Positions 7,684 to 16,978 of a stretch of DNA of 64,000 nt are shown one piece after another; the stretch's first letter is position 1, and each line of letters opens with the position of its first letter. The position numbers and the translations under genes were made by a program. This DNA is from an uncultured Bacilli bacterium (GTDB lineage: Bacteria > Bacillota_I > Bacilli_A > RF39 > UBA660). The notes beneath the pieces are model-generated. The model did no database searches, was not told the origin of the DNA, and worked only from the letters and a program-made list of their open reading frames with translations. Location of the stretch: assembly GCA_958413985.1 (NCBI GenBank), contig CATYVZ010000008.1, positions 7,879 to 71,878 of the forward strand. Reading direction: 5' to 3'.

Positions 7684-9906
7684 ATGGAAGCATGGACTAA
7701 CTTTAAAGGTGAAAACTGGAAAAATAAAATTGATGTCGAAGATTTCATTATAAATAATTATAAAGAATATTTGGGGGACGATAGTTTTCTTGAGACAATA
7801 AGTGATAAAACAAAACAAATTTTAAACCGTGTCGAAAGTTTGACTAAAGAGGAATTAAGAAAAGGTGTTCTTGACGTTGAAACCAATATAATTTCTGGTA
7901 TCGACAATTTCAAGCCTGGATATATTGATAAAGATAATGAAGTTATTGTTGGATTACAAACTGATCAACCATTAAAAAGAATCGTTAATTTATATGGCGG
8001 GATCAGAATGGCGCACGCATCTTTGGAAGCTTACGGATATAAACTTAATCCTGAAATTGATCAACATTTCAAAGAATACCGTAAATCACATAACGATGGT
8101 GTTTTTGATGTCTATACTGATGAAATTAGAAAAGCTAGAAGTGCTGGGTTATTAACCGGGTTACCTGATGCTTATGGTCGAGGTAGAATTATTGGTGATT
8201 ATCGAAGAATTGCTTTATATGGAATCGATTATTTGATTGCTGAAAAGAAAAAAGATTTAAGCAATATAACTAAAATCGACGAAAATACTATTAGATTAAG
8301 GGAAGAAGTTAGTGAACAGATTAAAGCTTTAAACGAAATAAAAAGTATGGCTTTAAAATATGAATATGATATATCTAAACCAGCTATGAATGCTAAAGAA
8401 GCAACCCAATGGCTATATTTTGGTTATTTAGCGGCAATTAAAGAAAACAATGGTGCCGCTATGAGTTTAGGTAGAACTTCCACCTTTTTAGATATTTACA
8501 TTGAAAGAGATTTAGAGCAGGGAATTATTACTGAAAAGGAAGCCCAGGAAATAATCGATCAATTTGTTATTAAATTAAGAATAGCTAGACATTTAAGAAC
8601 ACCTGAATATAATGAATTATTTGCAGGCGATCCTACTTGGGTAACTGAATCAGTTGGCGGTATGGCATTAAATGGTAAAAGTTTAGTAACTAAAAATAGT
8701 TTTCGATATTTACACACGTTAATTAATTTAGGATCTTCACCAGAGCCTAATTTAACTATCTTGTGGTCTAATAAATTGCCAGAAAACTTCAGAAAATATT
8801 GCGCTAAAATATCTATTCTGACTGATGCTATCCAATATGAAAATGATGATGTTATGCGTCCAATTTATAGTGATGATTATGCTATTGCTTGTTGTGTATC
8901 AGCCATGAAAGTTGGAAAACAGATGCAATTTTTCGGTGCTAGATGTAATTTAGCGAAAGCTCTTTTGTACGCTATAAATGGTGGTTATGACGAAATAACT
9001 GGCAAATTAGTTATCGAAGGCTTAGAAAAAATTACTGATGAAATTTTAGATTATGAAAAAGTTAAAAATGCATATTATAATACTTTAGAAAAAATAGCTA
9101 AAATCTATGTTGATGCTATGAACATAATTCACTATATGCACGATAAATATGCTTATGAAAAGTCACAAATGGCTTTACACGATACTGATGTTGAACATTT
9201 AATGGCTTTTGGAGTGGCGGGATTATCAGTCGCCACAGATTCCTTATCTGCGATTAAATATGCTAAGGTAAAACCTGTTTATAATGCTGAAGGTTTAGCG
9301 GTCGATTTTATAATTGATGGTGATTATTCAGCTTATGGTAATGATGATGATGCAGTTGATAGTATTGCTGTTGATATCGTTAAAAAATTTATTAAAGAAT
9401 TGAAAAAATATCCATTGTACAAAAACGCTAAACATACTTTATCAGTATTAACGATAACTTCCAATGTTGTCTATGGTAAAAAAACAGGCACTACACCTGA
9501 TGGTCGTAAAAGAGGTGTTGCATTTGCGCCAGGCGCTAATCCAATGCATGGCCGTGATAAAAGCGGTGCCTTAGCATCTTTAAACTCAGTTGCTAAAATA
9601 CCATACAAAGATGTATGCGAGGATGGTGTATCTAATACCTTTTCTATCGTACCTGGTGCTTTAGGTCATACGGCTGAGGAAAGAATAAATAACTTAGTCA
9701 ACATTTTAGATGGCTATTTTAAGCAAGGTGCTCATCATTTAAATGTCAATGTTTTAAATCGTGAAAAGTTGATCGAGGCAATGGCTGATCCTAACAAGTA
9801 TCCTAATTTAACAATTAGAGTATCTGGTTATGCGGTCCGTTTTAATAGATTAAATAAAGAACAGCAATTAGAAGTTATAAATAGAACATTTCACGAGGTA
9901 ATTTAA
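7684..9906 (+). CDS. pflB: Pyruvate formate-lyase (formate acetyltransferase)
   Basis: 740 aa, the usual PflB length. It converts pyruvate and CoA to acetyl-CoA and formate in the cytoplasm under anaerobic conditions. The active-site Cys pair is in [10 protein letters not shown] (Cys403-Cys404), and the C-terminal glycyl-radical motif RVSGYAVRF has Gly715. AGGAGG at 7671-7676 fixes the start, and a TATACT -10 lies at 7648. The activase gene follows with a one-base overlap, and ackA is also in this window, giving a pyruvate to acetyl-CoA to acetate/ATP route; phosphotransacetylase is not seen here. Confidence 0.98.
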   Translation: MEAWTNFKGENWKNKIDVEDFIINNYKEYLGDDSFLETISDKTKQILNRVESLTKEELRKGVLDVETNIISGIDNFKPGYIDKDNEVIVGLQTDQPLKRIVNLYGGIRMAHASLEAYGYKLNPEIDQHFKEYRKSHNDGVFDVYTDEIRKARSAGLLTGLPDAYGRGRIIGDYRRIALYGIDYLIAEKKKDLSNITKIDENTIRLREEVSEQIKALNEIKSMALKYEYDISKPAMNAKEATQWLYFGYLAAIKENNGAAMSLGRTSTFLDIYIERDLEQGIITEKEAQEIIDQFVIKLRIARHLRTPEYNELFAGDPTWVTESVGGMALNGKSLVTKNSFRYLHTLINLGSSPEPNLTILWSNKLPENFRKYCAKISILTDAIQYENDDVMRPIYSDDYAIACCVSAMKVGKQMQFFGARCNLAKALLYAINGGYDEITGKLVIEGLEKITDEILDYEKVKNAYYNTLEKIAKIYVDAMNIIHYMHDKYAYEKSQMALHDTDVEHLMAFGVAGLSVATDSLSAIKYAKVKPVYNAEGLAVDFIIDGDYSAYGNDDDAVDSIAVDIVKKFIKELKKYPLYKNAKHTLSVLTITSNVVYGKKTGTTPDGRKRGVAFAPGANPMHGRDKSGALASLNSVAKIPYKDVCEDGVSNTFSIVPGALGHTAEERINNLVNILDGYFKQGAHHLNVNVLNREKLIEAMADPNKYPNLTIRVSGYAVRFNRLNKEQQLEVINRTFHEVI

Positions 9907-10607
9907 TGAAGGGCTACATTAATTCGATCGAAACGATGGGCCTAGTTGATGGTCCTGGCATTAGGTTTGTCGTATTTATGCAGGGATGCAAATTAAGATG
10001 CTTATTTTGCCACAACCCAGAAACGTGGCAATTAAATAAAGGGATAGAAATCAGTTCGGATGAATTAATTAAACAAATTTTAAAATACAAGAACTATTAT
10101 GGTAAAGAGGGAGGGGTAACTTTCTCGGGAGGTGAACCCCTTCTTCAATCTTCCTTTTTGCTTGATATTTTAAAGAAATGTCAAAAAAACAATATCCATA
10201 CTTGTCTAGATACTGCTGGTTTTGGTGGGACAAATAATGAAGAAATTTTAAAGTATATCGATTTAGTTATGATGGATATAAAAGCTTTAAAACCTGATAA
10301 ATATTTTGAAATAGTCGGTCAGAAAATAGATCAATCTTTAGAATTTTTAAAACTATGTCAAAAATTAAAAAAAAGACTGTGGATAAGACAAGTAATAATA
10401 CCTGGTATTAATGATAATGAGGAGTATATTAGAGAATTAAAAAAATTTTTAAGCGATTATGAGGTTGAAAAAATTGAATTTTTAGCGTATACTACTATTG
10501 GTGTTCCTAAATATGAAAAGTTAGGGATACCTTATCGCTTAAGCAACATCGAAGCGATGAATAAAGAAAAGTGTGAAGAATTATACAAATTATATCAATC
10601 AATATAA
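9906..10607 (+). CDS. pflA: Pyruvate formate-lyase activating enzyme (radical SAM)
   Basis: 233 aa. It makes the glycyl radical on PflB using S-adenosylmethionine and a [4Fe-4S] cluster. The cluster ligands are Cys28, Cys32 and Cys35 in GCKLRCLFCHNPETW; GGVTFSGGEPLLQ is the SAM-binding GGE region, and DLVMMDIKALKP and IRQVIIPGIND are further family blocks. Start and stop overlap pflB (TAATG), so the two are translationally coupled. Confidence 0.97.
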   Translation: MKGYINSIETMGLVDGPGIRFVVFMQGCKLRCLFCHNPETWQLNKGIEISSDELIKQILKYKNYYGKEGGVTFSGGEPLLQSSFLLDILKKCQKNNIHTCLDTAGFGGTNNEEILKYIDLVMMDIKALKPDKYFEIVGQKIDQSLEFLKLCQKLKKRLWIRQVIIPGINDNEEYIRELKKFLSDYEVEKIEFLAYTTIGVPKYEKLGIPYRLSNIEAMNKEKCEELYKLYQSI

Positions 10608-10616
10608 TTTGTACAT

Positions 10617-10691
10617 TGCCCTATGGCCAAGCGGTAAGGCGACGGACTCTGACTCCGTTATTCACTAGTTCGAATCTAGTTAGGGCAGCCA
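10617..10691 (+). tRNA. tRNA-Gln (anticodon CTG)
   Basis: A full cloverleaf: acceptor TGCCCTA/TAGGGCA, anticodon stem ACGGA/TCCGT with loop CTCTGAC (anticodon CTG), T loop TTCGAAT, and encoded CCA. In such an AT-rich genome a CTG reader implies that another tRNA-Gln(TTG) lies elsewhere. Confidence 0.93.
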
Positions 10692-10692
10692 T

Positions 10693-10769
10693 GAGTGATT
10701 AGCTCAGTTGGTTAGAGCGTTACGTTGACATCGTAGAGGTCGTAGGTTCGAGTCCTATATCACTCACCA
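10693..10769 (+). tRNA. tRNA-Val (anticodon GAC)
   Basis: Acceptor GAGTGAT/ATCACTC, D arm GCTC/GAGC, anticodon loop TTGACAT (anticodon GAC), T arm TAGG-TTCGAGT-CCTA, and encoded CCA. One base separates it from tRNA-Gln, so both come from one transcript. Confidence 0.93.
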
Positions 10770-10820
10770 TATTAAGTTTTTATTGGCTTTCAAATTTATA
10801 ATATTATTGAAAGTCTTAAC

Positions 10821-10845
10821 AGCGATTAAAATATCGCTTTTTTTA
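10821..10845 (+). terminator. Terminator of the tRNA pair
   Basis: AGCGAT (10821-10826) pairs with ATCGCT (10833-10838) and is followed by eight T. A second hairpin, CTTTCAA...TTGAAAG, lies just upstream at about 10788-10813. Confidence 0.85.
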
Positions 10846-10864
10846 TTTGTTTTTTCATAAAATA

Positions 10865-10893
10865 TTGCTTTTGATAGATAAATGATATATAAT
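10865..10893 (+). promoter_or_regulatory. Promoter before the G-run short ORF
   Basis: TTGCTT (10865-10870) and TATAAT (10888-10893) with 17-bp spacing. Confidence 0.65.
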
Positions 10894-10920
10894 GAAAATG
10901 TAGAAAGTAGGTGTAGTTAG

Positions 10921-10992
10921 ATGTTAAGAAAGAGAAATAAATTAGCAAATAGCACACATGGGGGGGGGCATAACCCTTTACAAAATAAATAG
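10921..10992 (+). CDS. Short ORF containing a nine-G run
   Basis: 23 codons, MLRKRNKLANSTHGGG..., preceded by a promoter and AAAGTAGGTG at about 10903. A run of nine G (10960-10968) encodes part of the Gly stretch, very unusual in this AT-rich DNA. With eight G the frame would stay open to about 11043, giving a second half rich in Lys, Ile and Tyr. It may be a slipping or phase-variable peptide, a leader, or a relic; I cannot decide. Confidence 0.35.
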   Translation: MLRKRNKLANSTHGGGHNPLQNK

Positions 10993-11095
10993 CTATCTGC
11001 CTAAAATAAAACCAATTCCTCACATCAAAAATATCACATATTATTAGAATATTAAAATGATATAAAAAAAGATATGTGAAATGGAGGAAATTAAA

Positions 11096-12037
11096 ATGAA
11101 AAAAAATGAAATGAAAAAAGGATTAACATTAATAGAATTTTTATTTGGGATCATCATTTTGGCTGTTATCGGTTTAGGTGGTTATATAATATATGATAAG
11201 GTTATCAAAGAACAACCTAATGTTGAAGAACCTGCTAATCCAGATGATCAACAACAAACGGAGAAACCTACTGAACCAGAAACACCTGATAAAGTAGAAG
11301 CAATAAGTTTAAATGATAAGATAGTTACAGACTTACTAGACAAATATAATTTAGAAGGTTCTGCAACAGATGAGTTTTATACGAACAAAAATATAACTGA
11401 AGATTATATACCTAATGATTTTATTCTTGGATTAACTGGAGGATTTTTTGTTTATTTTCAAGAAGAAGTTGATACAAGCAACACATGTGATGCTGAATTT
11501 AGTATTAAAGAGGAAGCTTTTGATGACATTGTAGAATACTTATTTAGTGATATAAATTATAAACATGGGTCATTTACCCCGTTTATTAACTTTACAAATG
11601 ATTTTGTTTTTGGAGAAGGTTCGTATTATCTATACAGTGATGTTGTTACATACGGTTCCGGCGAATATAGGTTTTGCGTAAATGCTTCTGACAATCCTTA
11701 TAGTAATAATATTTTTGATGGTTTTATTTATCAAATTCCATATAAAGCCGAAATGATTAATGATGGTGAGAAAATAAATATTTATTTCAAAACAATTTTT
11801 GCAAAAGTAGTTTATCTTAATGATTCTTTGTATTACGAATATTATCGTGATTATAATAAAACCAAATATATAGGTGATTGGTTTAATATGAACTTGGATG
11901 CTCTTTCATCATCTGAGATAGATCAGCTTGATAGTTATGTTTATAGTTTTGAAAAAAGAAGTGATGTTTCAGACTATATAGCTGAAAAACAAAGCGATGG
12001 ATCATATTATTTAAGTGGCTTTAAAAAAGCTGATTAA
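11096..12037 (+). CDS. Prepilin-like membrane-anchored protein
   Basis: 313 aa from ATG 11096 (GGAGG at 11083-11087). The N terminus MKKNEMKKGLTLIEFLFGII is a type IV prepilin motif: basic leader, Gly, then LTLIEF with Glu at +5 and a hydrophobic helix to about residue 35. A Pro/Glu/Thr-rich linker (about 40-70) leads to a large acidic, Tyr-rich extracellular domain with two Cys. No other type IVa pilus gene and no prepilin peptidase is in view, so its machinery is unknown. It stands alone just upstream of the Tad/T4SS locus and has its own terminator. Confidence 0.7.
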   Translation: MKKNEMKKGLTLIEFLFGIIILAVIGLGGYIIYDKVIKEQPNVEEPANPDDQQQTEKPTEPETPDKVEAISLNDKIVTDLLDKYNLEGSATDEFYTNKNITEDYIPNDFILGLTGGFFVYFQEEVDTSNTCDAEFSIKEEAFDDIVEYLFSDINYKHGSFTPFINFTNDFVFGEGSYYLYSDVVTYGSGEYRFCVNASDNPYSNNIFDGFIYQIPYKAEMINDGEKINIYFKTIFAKVVYLNDSLYYEYYRDYNKTKYIGDWFNMNLDALSSSEIDQLDSYVYSFEKRSDVSDYIAEKQSDGSYYLSGFKKAD

Positions 12038-12139
12038 AATTCGATAAATTAATAAATCATTTAGAATAAAACTTATCATGAAATATACTAAAATGTCCAA
12101 ATTAGCGATATTTAATGTTAAGATAGACATAATAAGAGG

Positions 12140-12177
12140 ATCAAAAAGAATAAAATAAGTATTCTTTTTGATTTTTT
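12140..12177 (+). terminator. Terminator
   Basis: ATCAAAAAGAATA (12140-12152) pairs perfectly with TATTCTTTTTGAT (12160-12172), followed by T. It ends the transcription unit of the prepilin-like gene. Confidence 0.85.
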
Positions 12178-12222
12178 AATTTTACGAAAAATATTTCAAT
12201 AGTTAATAATTTCAGTTTGGTA

Positions 12223-12251
12223 TTGTAAAAATACCAATAATAAGGTATAAT
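12223..12251 (+). promoter_or_regulatory. Promoter at the head of the Tad/T4SS locus
   Basis: TTGTAA (12223-12228) and TATAAT (12246-12251) with 17-bp spacing, about 25 bp before the first gene's start. Confidence 0.7.
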
Positions 12252-12276
12252 TTATTTATAATAAGTGGGTGGCAAT

Positions 12277-13875
12277 ATGATTCTAAGAAAACCTTATGCG
12301 TTTTTTATTAAACACTTTAAGCTAATTCACATAATATTAGCTGTTTTAGTATTTTATTCTATCTATAAAACAAAATTATTGTTAGACTTTTTTAACGAAT
12401 ATAGCTTAGCAACTATAAATGTTGCTGGTCAAGATTTAGTTACACCTTTATTACCCACCTTATTTCAGATTATTCCCATTTTAATTATAATTTTTGCCAC
12501 CATTGTTTTATTCGTCATGGCTTACAAAAAAAAACCATATCTTTTTTACATCATAACTATTATCGTATATATATATGTTTTAATTATAACTCAAGTTTCT
12601 AAAGGAACCTTAAATACATTATATACGACATTAGTCGATGTTAGAACAATTCGATTAATTAGAGATTTAATTACGATAGCTTTTGCCACTCAGCTATTTA
12701 GTTTGATTATAATTTTAGTTAGAGCCACAGGTTTTGATGTTAAAAAATTCGATTTTAAAAGCGATTTAAAAGAGTTAGAAATCAGTGAAGAAGATCGGGA
12801 AGAAGTTGAAGTTCAAATCAATTTTGACCCTAATAAAAAACTAAGAACTTTAAGAAAAAAAATTCGTTATCTAAAATATAGCTATAAAGAAAACCGTTTG
12901 TTTTTCAATTCGATTTTTGTAGTAGCTGTCGTTTCATTAGTATTAGTTATAACTTTGTCGATTTTTAGTGGCGACAAAATTATTAAACAAAATGTTTATT
13001 TTTCTGGCAATAATTTTACAGTTAATCTAACTGATAGTTATTTAGTAAACACAGATTATAAAGGCAAACTAATCAATGAAGACTATTATTACCTTTTAGT
13101 AAAACTACAAATCAAAAATAATACTAATCGCATTTTTGGTTTAGATATTGCTACTACTAAAATAATAATTGGGAATTATTCTTATGTTCCAACTACAAAA
13201 AACAAAAGCAGTTTCTTTGATTTTGGAACAATCTATCAAAATGAAAACATCGGTCAAGAATTTGAAACTAAAGTTTTGGTTTATGAAATACCTAAAGAAT
13301 TAATTGACGAAGATATAATCTTTTCCTTTGTCGATAAAAATACAGTTGATAAAAACGGCAATTTTACTAGTACCAAAGTTAAAATTGAATACCAAGATTT
13401 AACTGGTATTACATCACTGGAAACAGCAAAATTACAAGAAGAACTATCATTTGAAAATAGTATTTTAAAAGATTATAAAATTAATATAACTTCCTTTGAT
13501 ATTCAAAACAACTATAAACTTCAATATAATTTCTGCATTTCTAACGAATGTTACCCATCTTACGAATATTTAAAACCTAGTATTACTAGCAATTATGATA
13601 AAGTACTGTTAAAAATAACCGGTTCCTTAACTAAACAAAATAGTATAGATAATATATATGATTTATACGACTTTATCGATTATTTTGGCAATTTATATTA
13701 TGTGATCGATGGTGAAAGAAAAGTCCAATCAATTCAATTTAAAGAAGTAAAAAGTAAAAAAGTCAATCAAGAAAATACTTACTATATCGAGATTTTAAAA
13801 GAAGTCGAAAATGCATCTTCCATATCATTAGTATTTACAATTCGGAATAGAAATTATGAATATGTTTTAAAATAG
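12277..13875 (+). CDS. Membrane protein, first gene of the Tad/T4SS locus
   Basis: 532 aa from ATG 12277; GGGTGG lies at 12267-12272, and the GTG at 12265 overlaps it. Four N-terminal spans (about 15-35, 62-82, 88-106, 127-148) are followed by a charged loop, another span at about 208-230 and a roughly 300-residue extracellular region rich in Asn, Tyr and beta-type sequence with one Cys pair (FCISNECYP). No known family. Its position suggests an envelope-spanning scaffold or surface part of the machine, but that is inference from context only. Confidence 0.75.
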   Translation: MILRKPYAFFIKHFKLIHIILAVLVFYSIYKTKLLLDFFNEYSLATINVAGQDLVTPLLPTLFQIIPILIIIFATIVLFVMAYKKKPYLFYIITIIVYIYVLIITQVSKGTLNTLYTTLVDVRTIRLIRDLITIAFATQLFSLIIILVRATGFDVKKFDFKSDLKELEISEEDREEVEVQINFDPNKKLRTLRKKIRYLKYSYKENRLFFNSIFVVAVVSLVLVITLSIFSGDKIIKQNVYFSGNNFTVNLTDSYLVNTDYKGKLINEDYYYLLVKLQIKNNTNRIFGLDIATTKIIIGNYSYVPTTKNKSSFFDFGTIYQNENIGQEFETKVLVYEIPKELIDEDIIFSFVDKNTVDKNGNFTSTKVKIEYQDLTGITSLETAKLQEELSFENSILKDYKINITSFDIQNNYKLQYNFCISNECYPSYEYLKPSITSNYDKVLLKITGSLTKQNSIDNIYDLYDFIDYFGNLYYVIDGERKVQSIQFKEVKSKKVNQENTYYIEILKEVENASSISLVFTIRNRNYEYVLK

Positions 13876-13926
13876 TATTTCAAAAAAATTTTATTTATGC
13901 TATAATTATATAATGGAGGAGTAAAC

Positions 13927-14577
13927 ATGAAGAAGATAATTACCATATTAGTCTTGATATTACTTATTCCAACTGTAAAAGTAAAAGCATTGTCTTGTAG
14001 TTACAATGAATTAGCAAATTTAAAAAAATTAGCTTCCAATGTCAATATTAGTTACGATTATATTGAACAAGGCAACAATGTGACTTTTACAGTAACCTTA
14101 AATAATCTTAATGAAAAAATTTATTTTGTCGACATGACAGATTATCGAACTTATAATTATGAAAACGATGAAATAACCATTTCTGGATACCGAAGTGGCG
14201 AAACCGTTAAATATGTGTTTTATGCAACTGATTCTAATTGTAGTAAGGAAGCTTTGTATACGACAAGAGTTTCTTTTCCTAGTTACAATCCATACTATAA
14301 AGATGAAGTGTGCAAAGGAATCGAAAATTACAGTTTATGTCAAAAATGGTCTAGTCAACCATTATCGTATGAAAACTTTTTAAAAAAAGTCAATGAATAT
14401 AAAGAAGGACTTAATCAAGATGATAATGAAGAACCGACACCAACTGTAAACGAGGTATCTTGGATTCAGTTGATAGTCAACTTTTTACTTGATTACTACA
14501 TAATTATAGTCGTTATTTTAGCGTTAGGGTTGGTTGGTTTATATTTTCTTAGCAAAAAAGATGACGTTTATAGTTAG
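13927..14577 (+). CDS. Secreted, C-terminally anchored protein
   Basis: 216 aa. A signal peptide (MKKIITILVLILLIPTVKVKA, cleavage likely after ALS/KA at about 22), an extracellular domain with several Cys (positions about 24, 98, 122, 131) and a C-terminal span (about 182-207) before a short basic tail. The ectodomain looks like a small beta-sandwich by its alternating pattern (VTFTVTLNNL...ITISGYRSGETVKYVFYAT). A TGCTATAAT extended -10 lies near 13894. It is probably a surface component of the locus; no family recognised. Confidence 0.75.
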   Translation: MKKIITILVLILLIPTVKVKALSCSYNELANLKKLASNVNISYDYIEQGNNVTFTVTLNNLNEKIYFVDMTDYRTYNYENDEITISGYRSGETVKYVFYATDSNCSKEALYTTRVSFPSYNPYYKDEVCKGIENYSLCQKWSSQPLSYENFLKKVNEYKEGLNQDDNEEPTPTVNEVSWIQLIVNFLLDYYIIIVVILALGLVGLYFLSKKDDVYS

Positions 14578-14588
14578 GAGGTACTGTT

Positions 14589-14999
14589 GTGAAAGAATCA
14601 TATTGGGGAGCTGCCGTAGTTGCTCTTGGAATATTGGCAATTTTCTTTATCTTCTTCTTTCAATCAATCACCAATACCGACGAGCACAATTACCATTTGC
14701 TCAAAGAAGCTACTGAAGGAGCAATGTATGACGCCTTAGATTTGGCTGCTTATCGTGAAGATGGGGTGATTAGAATTGATCGCGAAAAATTTGTAGAAAA
14801 CTTTTTAAGAAGATTTGCTGAAAGCGCTTTACTTTCTAACACTTATAAAATCGAGATATACGATGTGAACGAAACACCACCTAAAGTTAGTTTGTTAGTT
14901 AGTAGTACTGAATCGACTAGTATGACAGGTGAAATTATGGAGTTTAGCATTCAAAATCGTTTAGATGCTATACTAGAGACACCTGATGTCGACGAATAA
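14589..14999 (+). CDS. Small pilin-like/TadE-like membrane protein
   Basis: 136 aa starting at GTG 14589, eight bases after GGAGG. One N-terminal span (about 8-28) directly follows a very short MKESYWG leader; the remainder is an extracellular mixed helix/strand domain. This is the architecture of Tad minor pilins and assembly factors. It lies between the anchored surface protein and CpaB. I recall similar proteins in gut Firmicutes annotated only as DUF5411-type; the name is tentative. Confidence 0.7.
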   Translation: MKESYWGAAVVALGILAIFFIFFFQSITNTDEHNYHLLKEATEGAMYDALDLAAYREDGVIRIDREKFVENFLRRFAESALLSNTYKIEIYDVNETPPKVSLLVSSTESTSMTGEIMEFSIQNRLDAILETPDVDE

Positions 15000-15017
15000 A
15001 GAAAGGGATGAATTTTT

Positions 15018-15848
15018 ATGAATAATTTTTTAGTATCATTAAAGAAATTTTTTACTAACAAGAATACAGTTACTGTTATCGGCATTATTGCCATTTTAGG
15101 ACTTTTATATTGGGGCTATACTTCAACTATAAATAGTCAAGTAAAACCGGTTAGGGTACCGGTAGCTTCTACGACCATTCAACCGAGAACTTTGATAACT
15201 GATGATATGATCAAGTGGATTGAGATGCCTGCTGCATCGATCAGTAATGACGTAGTTAGAAGTCAAACTTTGATCGTCGGTAAATATAGTGATGTCAACA
15301 CTGTCATACCAGCTGGTAGCATGTTTTATGGCACAGTTTTAATCGACAAAACTGAGTTGCCAGATTCAGCTTTTACAGCTGTTAAAGATGGTGAAAGACC
15401 TTATGCTTTATCAGTTACGACAGCATCTACTTATGGTAATTCCATTTATCCAGGAAATAAAATCGATGTCTTCATGAAAGCTCTTGATGAAAATGGGCAA
15501 GTCATGGTAGGAAGATTATTAGCGCAAGTCGATGTACTAGCAGTTAAAGACAGTTCTGGAAACAATGTTTTTGAGGACACTTCATCTAACAGAATCCCAG
15601 CAACTTTATTGTTCGGTGTTCCAGAAGATGTTTATATTTTATTGAAAAAAGCCGAGTATTTAAGTGGCTATGGAGTAGAACTTTTCCCAGTTCCTTATGG
15701 TGGAACAACGCCAGTTGAAGGCGATTTAGTTGTAGACCGTGAAGAATTAGTTAATTTCATCGAAAGTAATACAGTCGTTTTCAGTGACTCAACTGATAAT
15801 CCTAACGATAATATTCCGGGTGGAGATATAGGAAACGAGACTGAGTAG
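15018..15848 (+). CDS. cpaB: CpaB/RcpC-like Flp pilus assembly protein (SAF domain)
   Basis: 276 aa. One N-terminal span (about 18-36) is followed by a SAF domain: VPVASTTIQPRTLITDDMIKW and VIPAGSMFYGTVL are its hallmark segments, then the RcpC-type barrel (IYPGNKIDVFM, LLAQVDVLAVKD, LLFGVPEDVYILLKKAEYL). In Gram-negatives CpaB sits below the secretin; in Gram-positives it is outside the membrane, where it probably binds the wall or guides the pilus. It is 2 bp from cpaF, and the gene order cpaB-cpaF-tadB-tadC is the standard Tad core. Confidence 0.9.
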   Translation: MNNFLVSLKKFFTNKNTVTVIGIIAILGLLYWGYTSTINSQVKPVRVPVASTTIQPRTLITDDMIKWIEMPAASISNDVVRSQTLIVGKYSDVNTVIPAGSMFYGTVLIDKTELPDSAFTAVKDGERPYALSVTTASTYGNSIYPGNKIDVFMKALDENGQVMVGRLLAQVDVLAVKDSSGNNVFEDTSSNRIPATLLFGVPEDVYILLKKAEYLSGYGVELFPVPYGGTTPVEGDLVVDREELVNFIESNTVVFSDSTDNPNDNIPGGDIGNETE

Positions 15849-15850
15849 TT

Positions 15851-16966
15851 ATGAATGATAATTTGTTTTCCCAAATAGATTTCGGACCACTAGTAGAATA
15901 TTTAAGAAACGATGATATAACTGATATATCTTACAGTAATAACGGTCAAATTTGGCTAAAAACTTTATCACATGGTATTTTTAGGATCGATAATCCTAAT
16001 ATTAATAATGCCTTTATGGAAAAATTAGCTTTTCAATGTTCTAATGTAATGGGTAGATCATTTAATGCAGCTCATCCATTTCTCGATTCTGAAAGCGCTG
16101 AGCTAAGAATGAATTTTATCCATGATTCGATTGCCAGCAATGGTATTGCTTGTGTTATAAGAAAGACACCAGCTAAGATAAGATTAGAAAAAGATAAGAT
16201 TATTGCTGAAAAATATATTACTCTAGATATTCATGATTTTTTAGTTCAATGTGTTTTAGCGCATTGTAATATTCTTGTTTGTGGCGAGACTGGTTCTGGG
16301 AAGACAGAATTTGTCAAATACTTAGCTTCTAAAACAAGAGAAAACGAAAAAATTATCACAATCGAAGATACATTAGAATTACACTTAGATAAAATATTTC
16401 CGCATCGTGATATTGTAGCGATGAAAACTAACAATGTCGCATCTTATACTGATGTATTAGTTACTTGTATGCGACAAAATCCTAAGTGGATATTATTATC
16501 CGAGGTTCGTAGTGCAGAGGCAGTCATGGCTGTTCGTAACTCGATTTCTTCAGGACATTATATTTTATCGACTATCCATGCTGATAAAGCTTCCTCTATT
16601 CCAACTCGTATGTATAGCTTGTTAGAAACAAGTCAAGATATCGATCAATTTTTAAAATCGATCCATCGATATGTTCAACTGGGCGTATTAGTTAGAGGAC
16701 GCCAAGACCGTGAAACTAAGAGATTTATAAGAGAAATTGGCGAGGTTACAGAGTTTTATGTAACCGAAGATAACGAAGCCAAATATAATATTATTTATCG
16801 TAAAACCCCGGAAGGAAAAGTATTCAGAAATAATCCGAGTAAGTATTTAATCGATTATATAGAAGGACAAGGAGTAAGTTTACCAGCAGGTTTTATTAAT
16901 CCTGCTTTCGATCAGGAAAAAGAACTTATCTCACCTTCTCCTGTCACCCCAATTAACGAAATTTAA
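15851..16966 (+). CDS. cpaF: CpaF/TadA-type secretion ATPase
   Basis: 371 aa, cytoplasmic hexameric ATPase of the GspE/VirB11 superfamily that powers pilus assembly. Walker A is GETGSGKT (145-152), the Asp box is IITIEDTLEL, Walker B is PKWILLSEVR, and the His box is GHYILSTIHADKA. It lacks the long N-terminal extension of many CpaF proteins. It shares the locus with a second and third ATPase (VirB4, VirD4), so it could serve as VirB11 and TadA at once; that double role is inference. Confidence 0.95.
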   Translation: MNDNLFSQIDFGPLVEYLRNDDITDISYSNNGQIWLKTLSHGIFRIDNPNINNAFMEKLAFQCSNVMGRSFNAAHPFLDSESAELRMNFIHDSIASNGIACVIRKTPAKIRLEKDKIIAEKYITLDIHDFLVQCVLAHCNILVCGETGSGKTEFVKYLASKTRENEKIITIEDTLELHLDKIFPHRDIVAMKTNNVASYTDVLVTCMRQNPKWILLSEVRSAEAVMAVRNSISSGHYILSTIHADKASSIPTRMYSLLETSQDIDQFLKSIHRYVQLGVLVRGRQDRETKRFIREIGEVTEFYVTEDNEAKYNIIYRKTPEGKVFRNNPSKYLIDYIEGQGVSLPAGFINPAFDQEKELISPSPVTPINEI

Positions 16967-16978
16967 AGGAGGTATGAA

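Noticed and set aside
10826..11023. 65-codon - strand frame through the G run
   Set aside because: It runs across a terminator and a clear + strand promoter, without a ribosome site.
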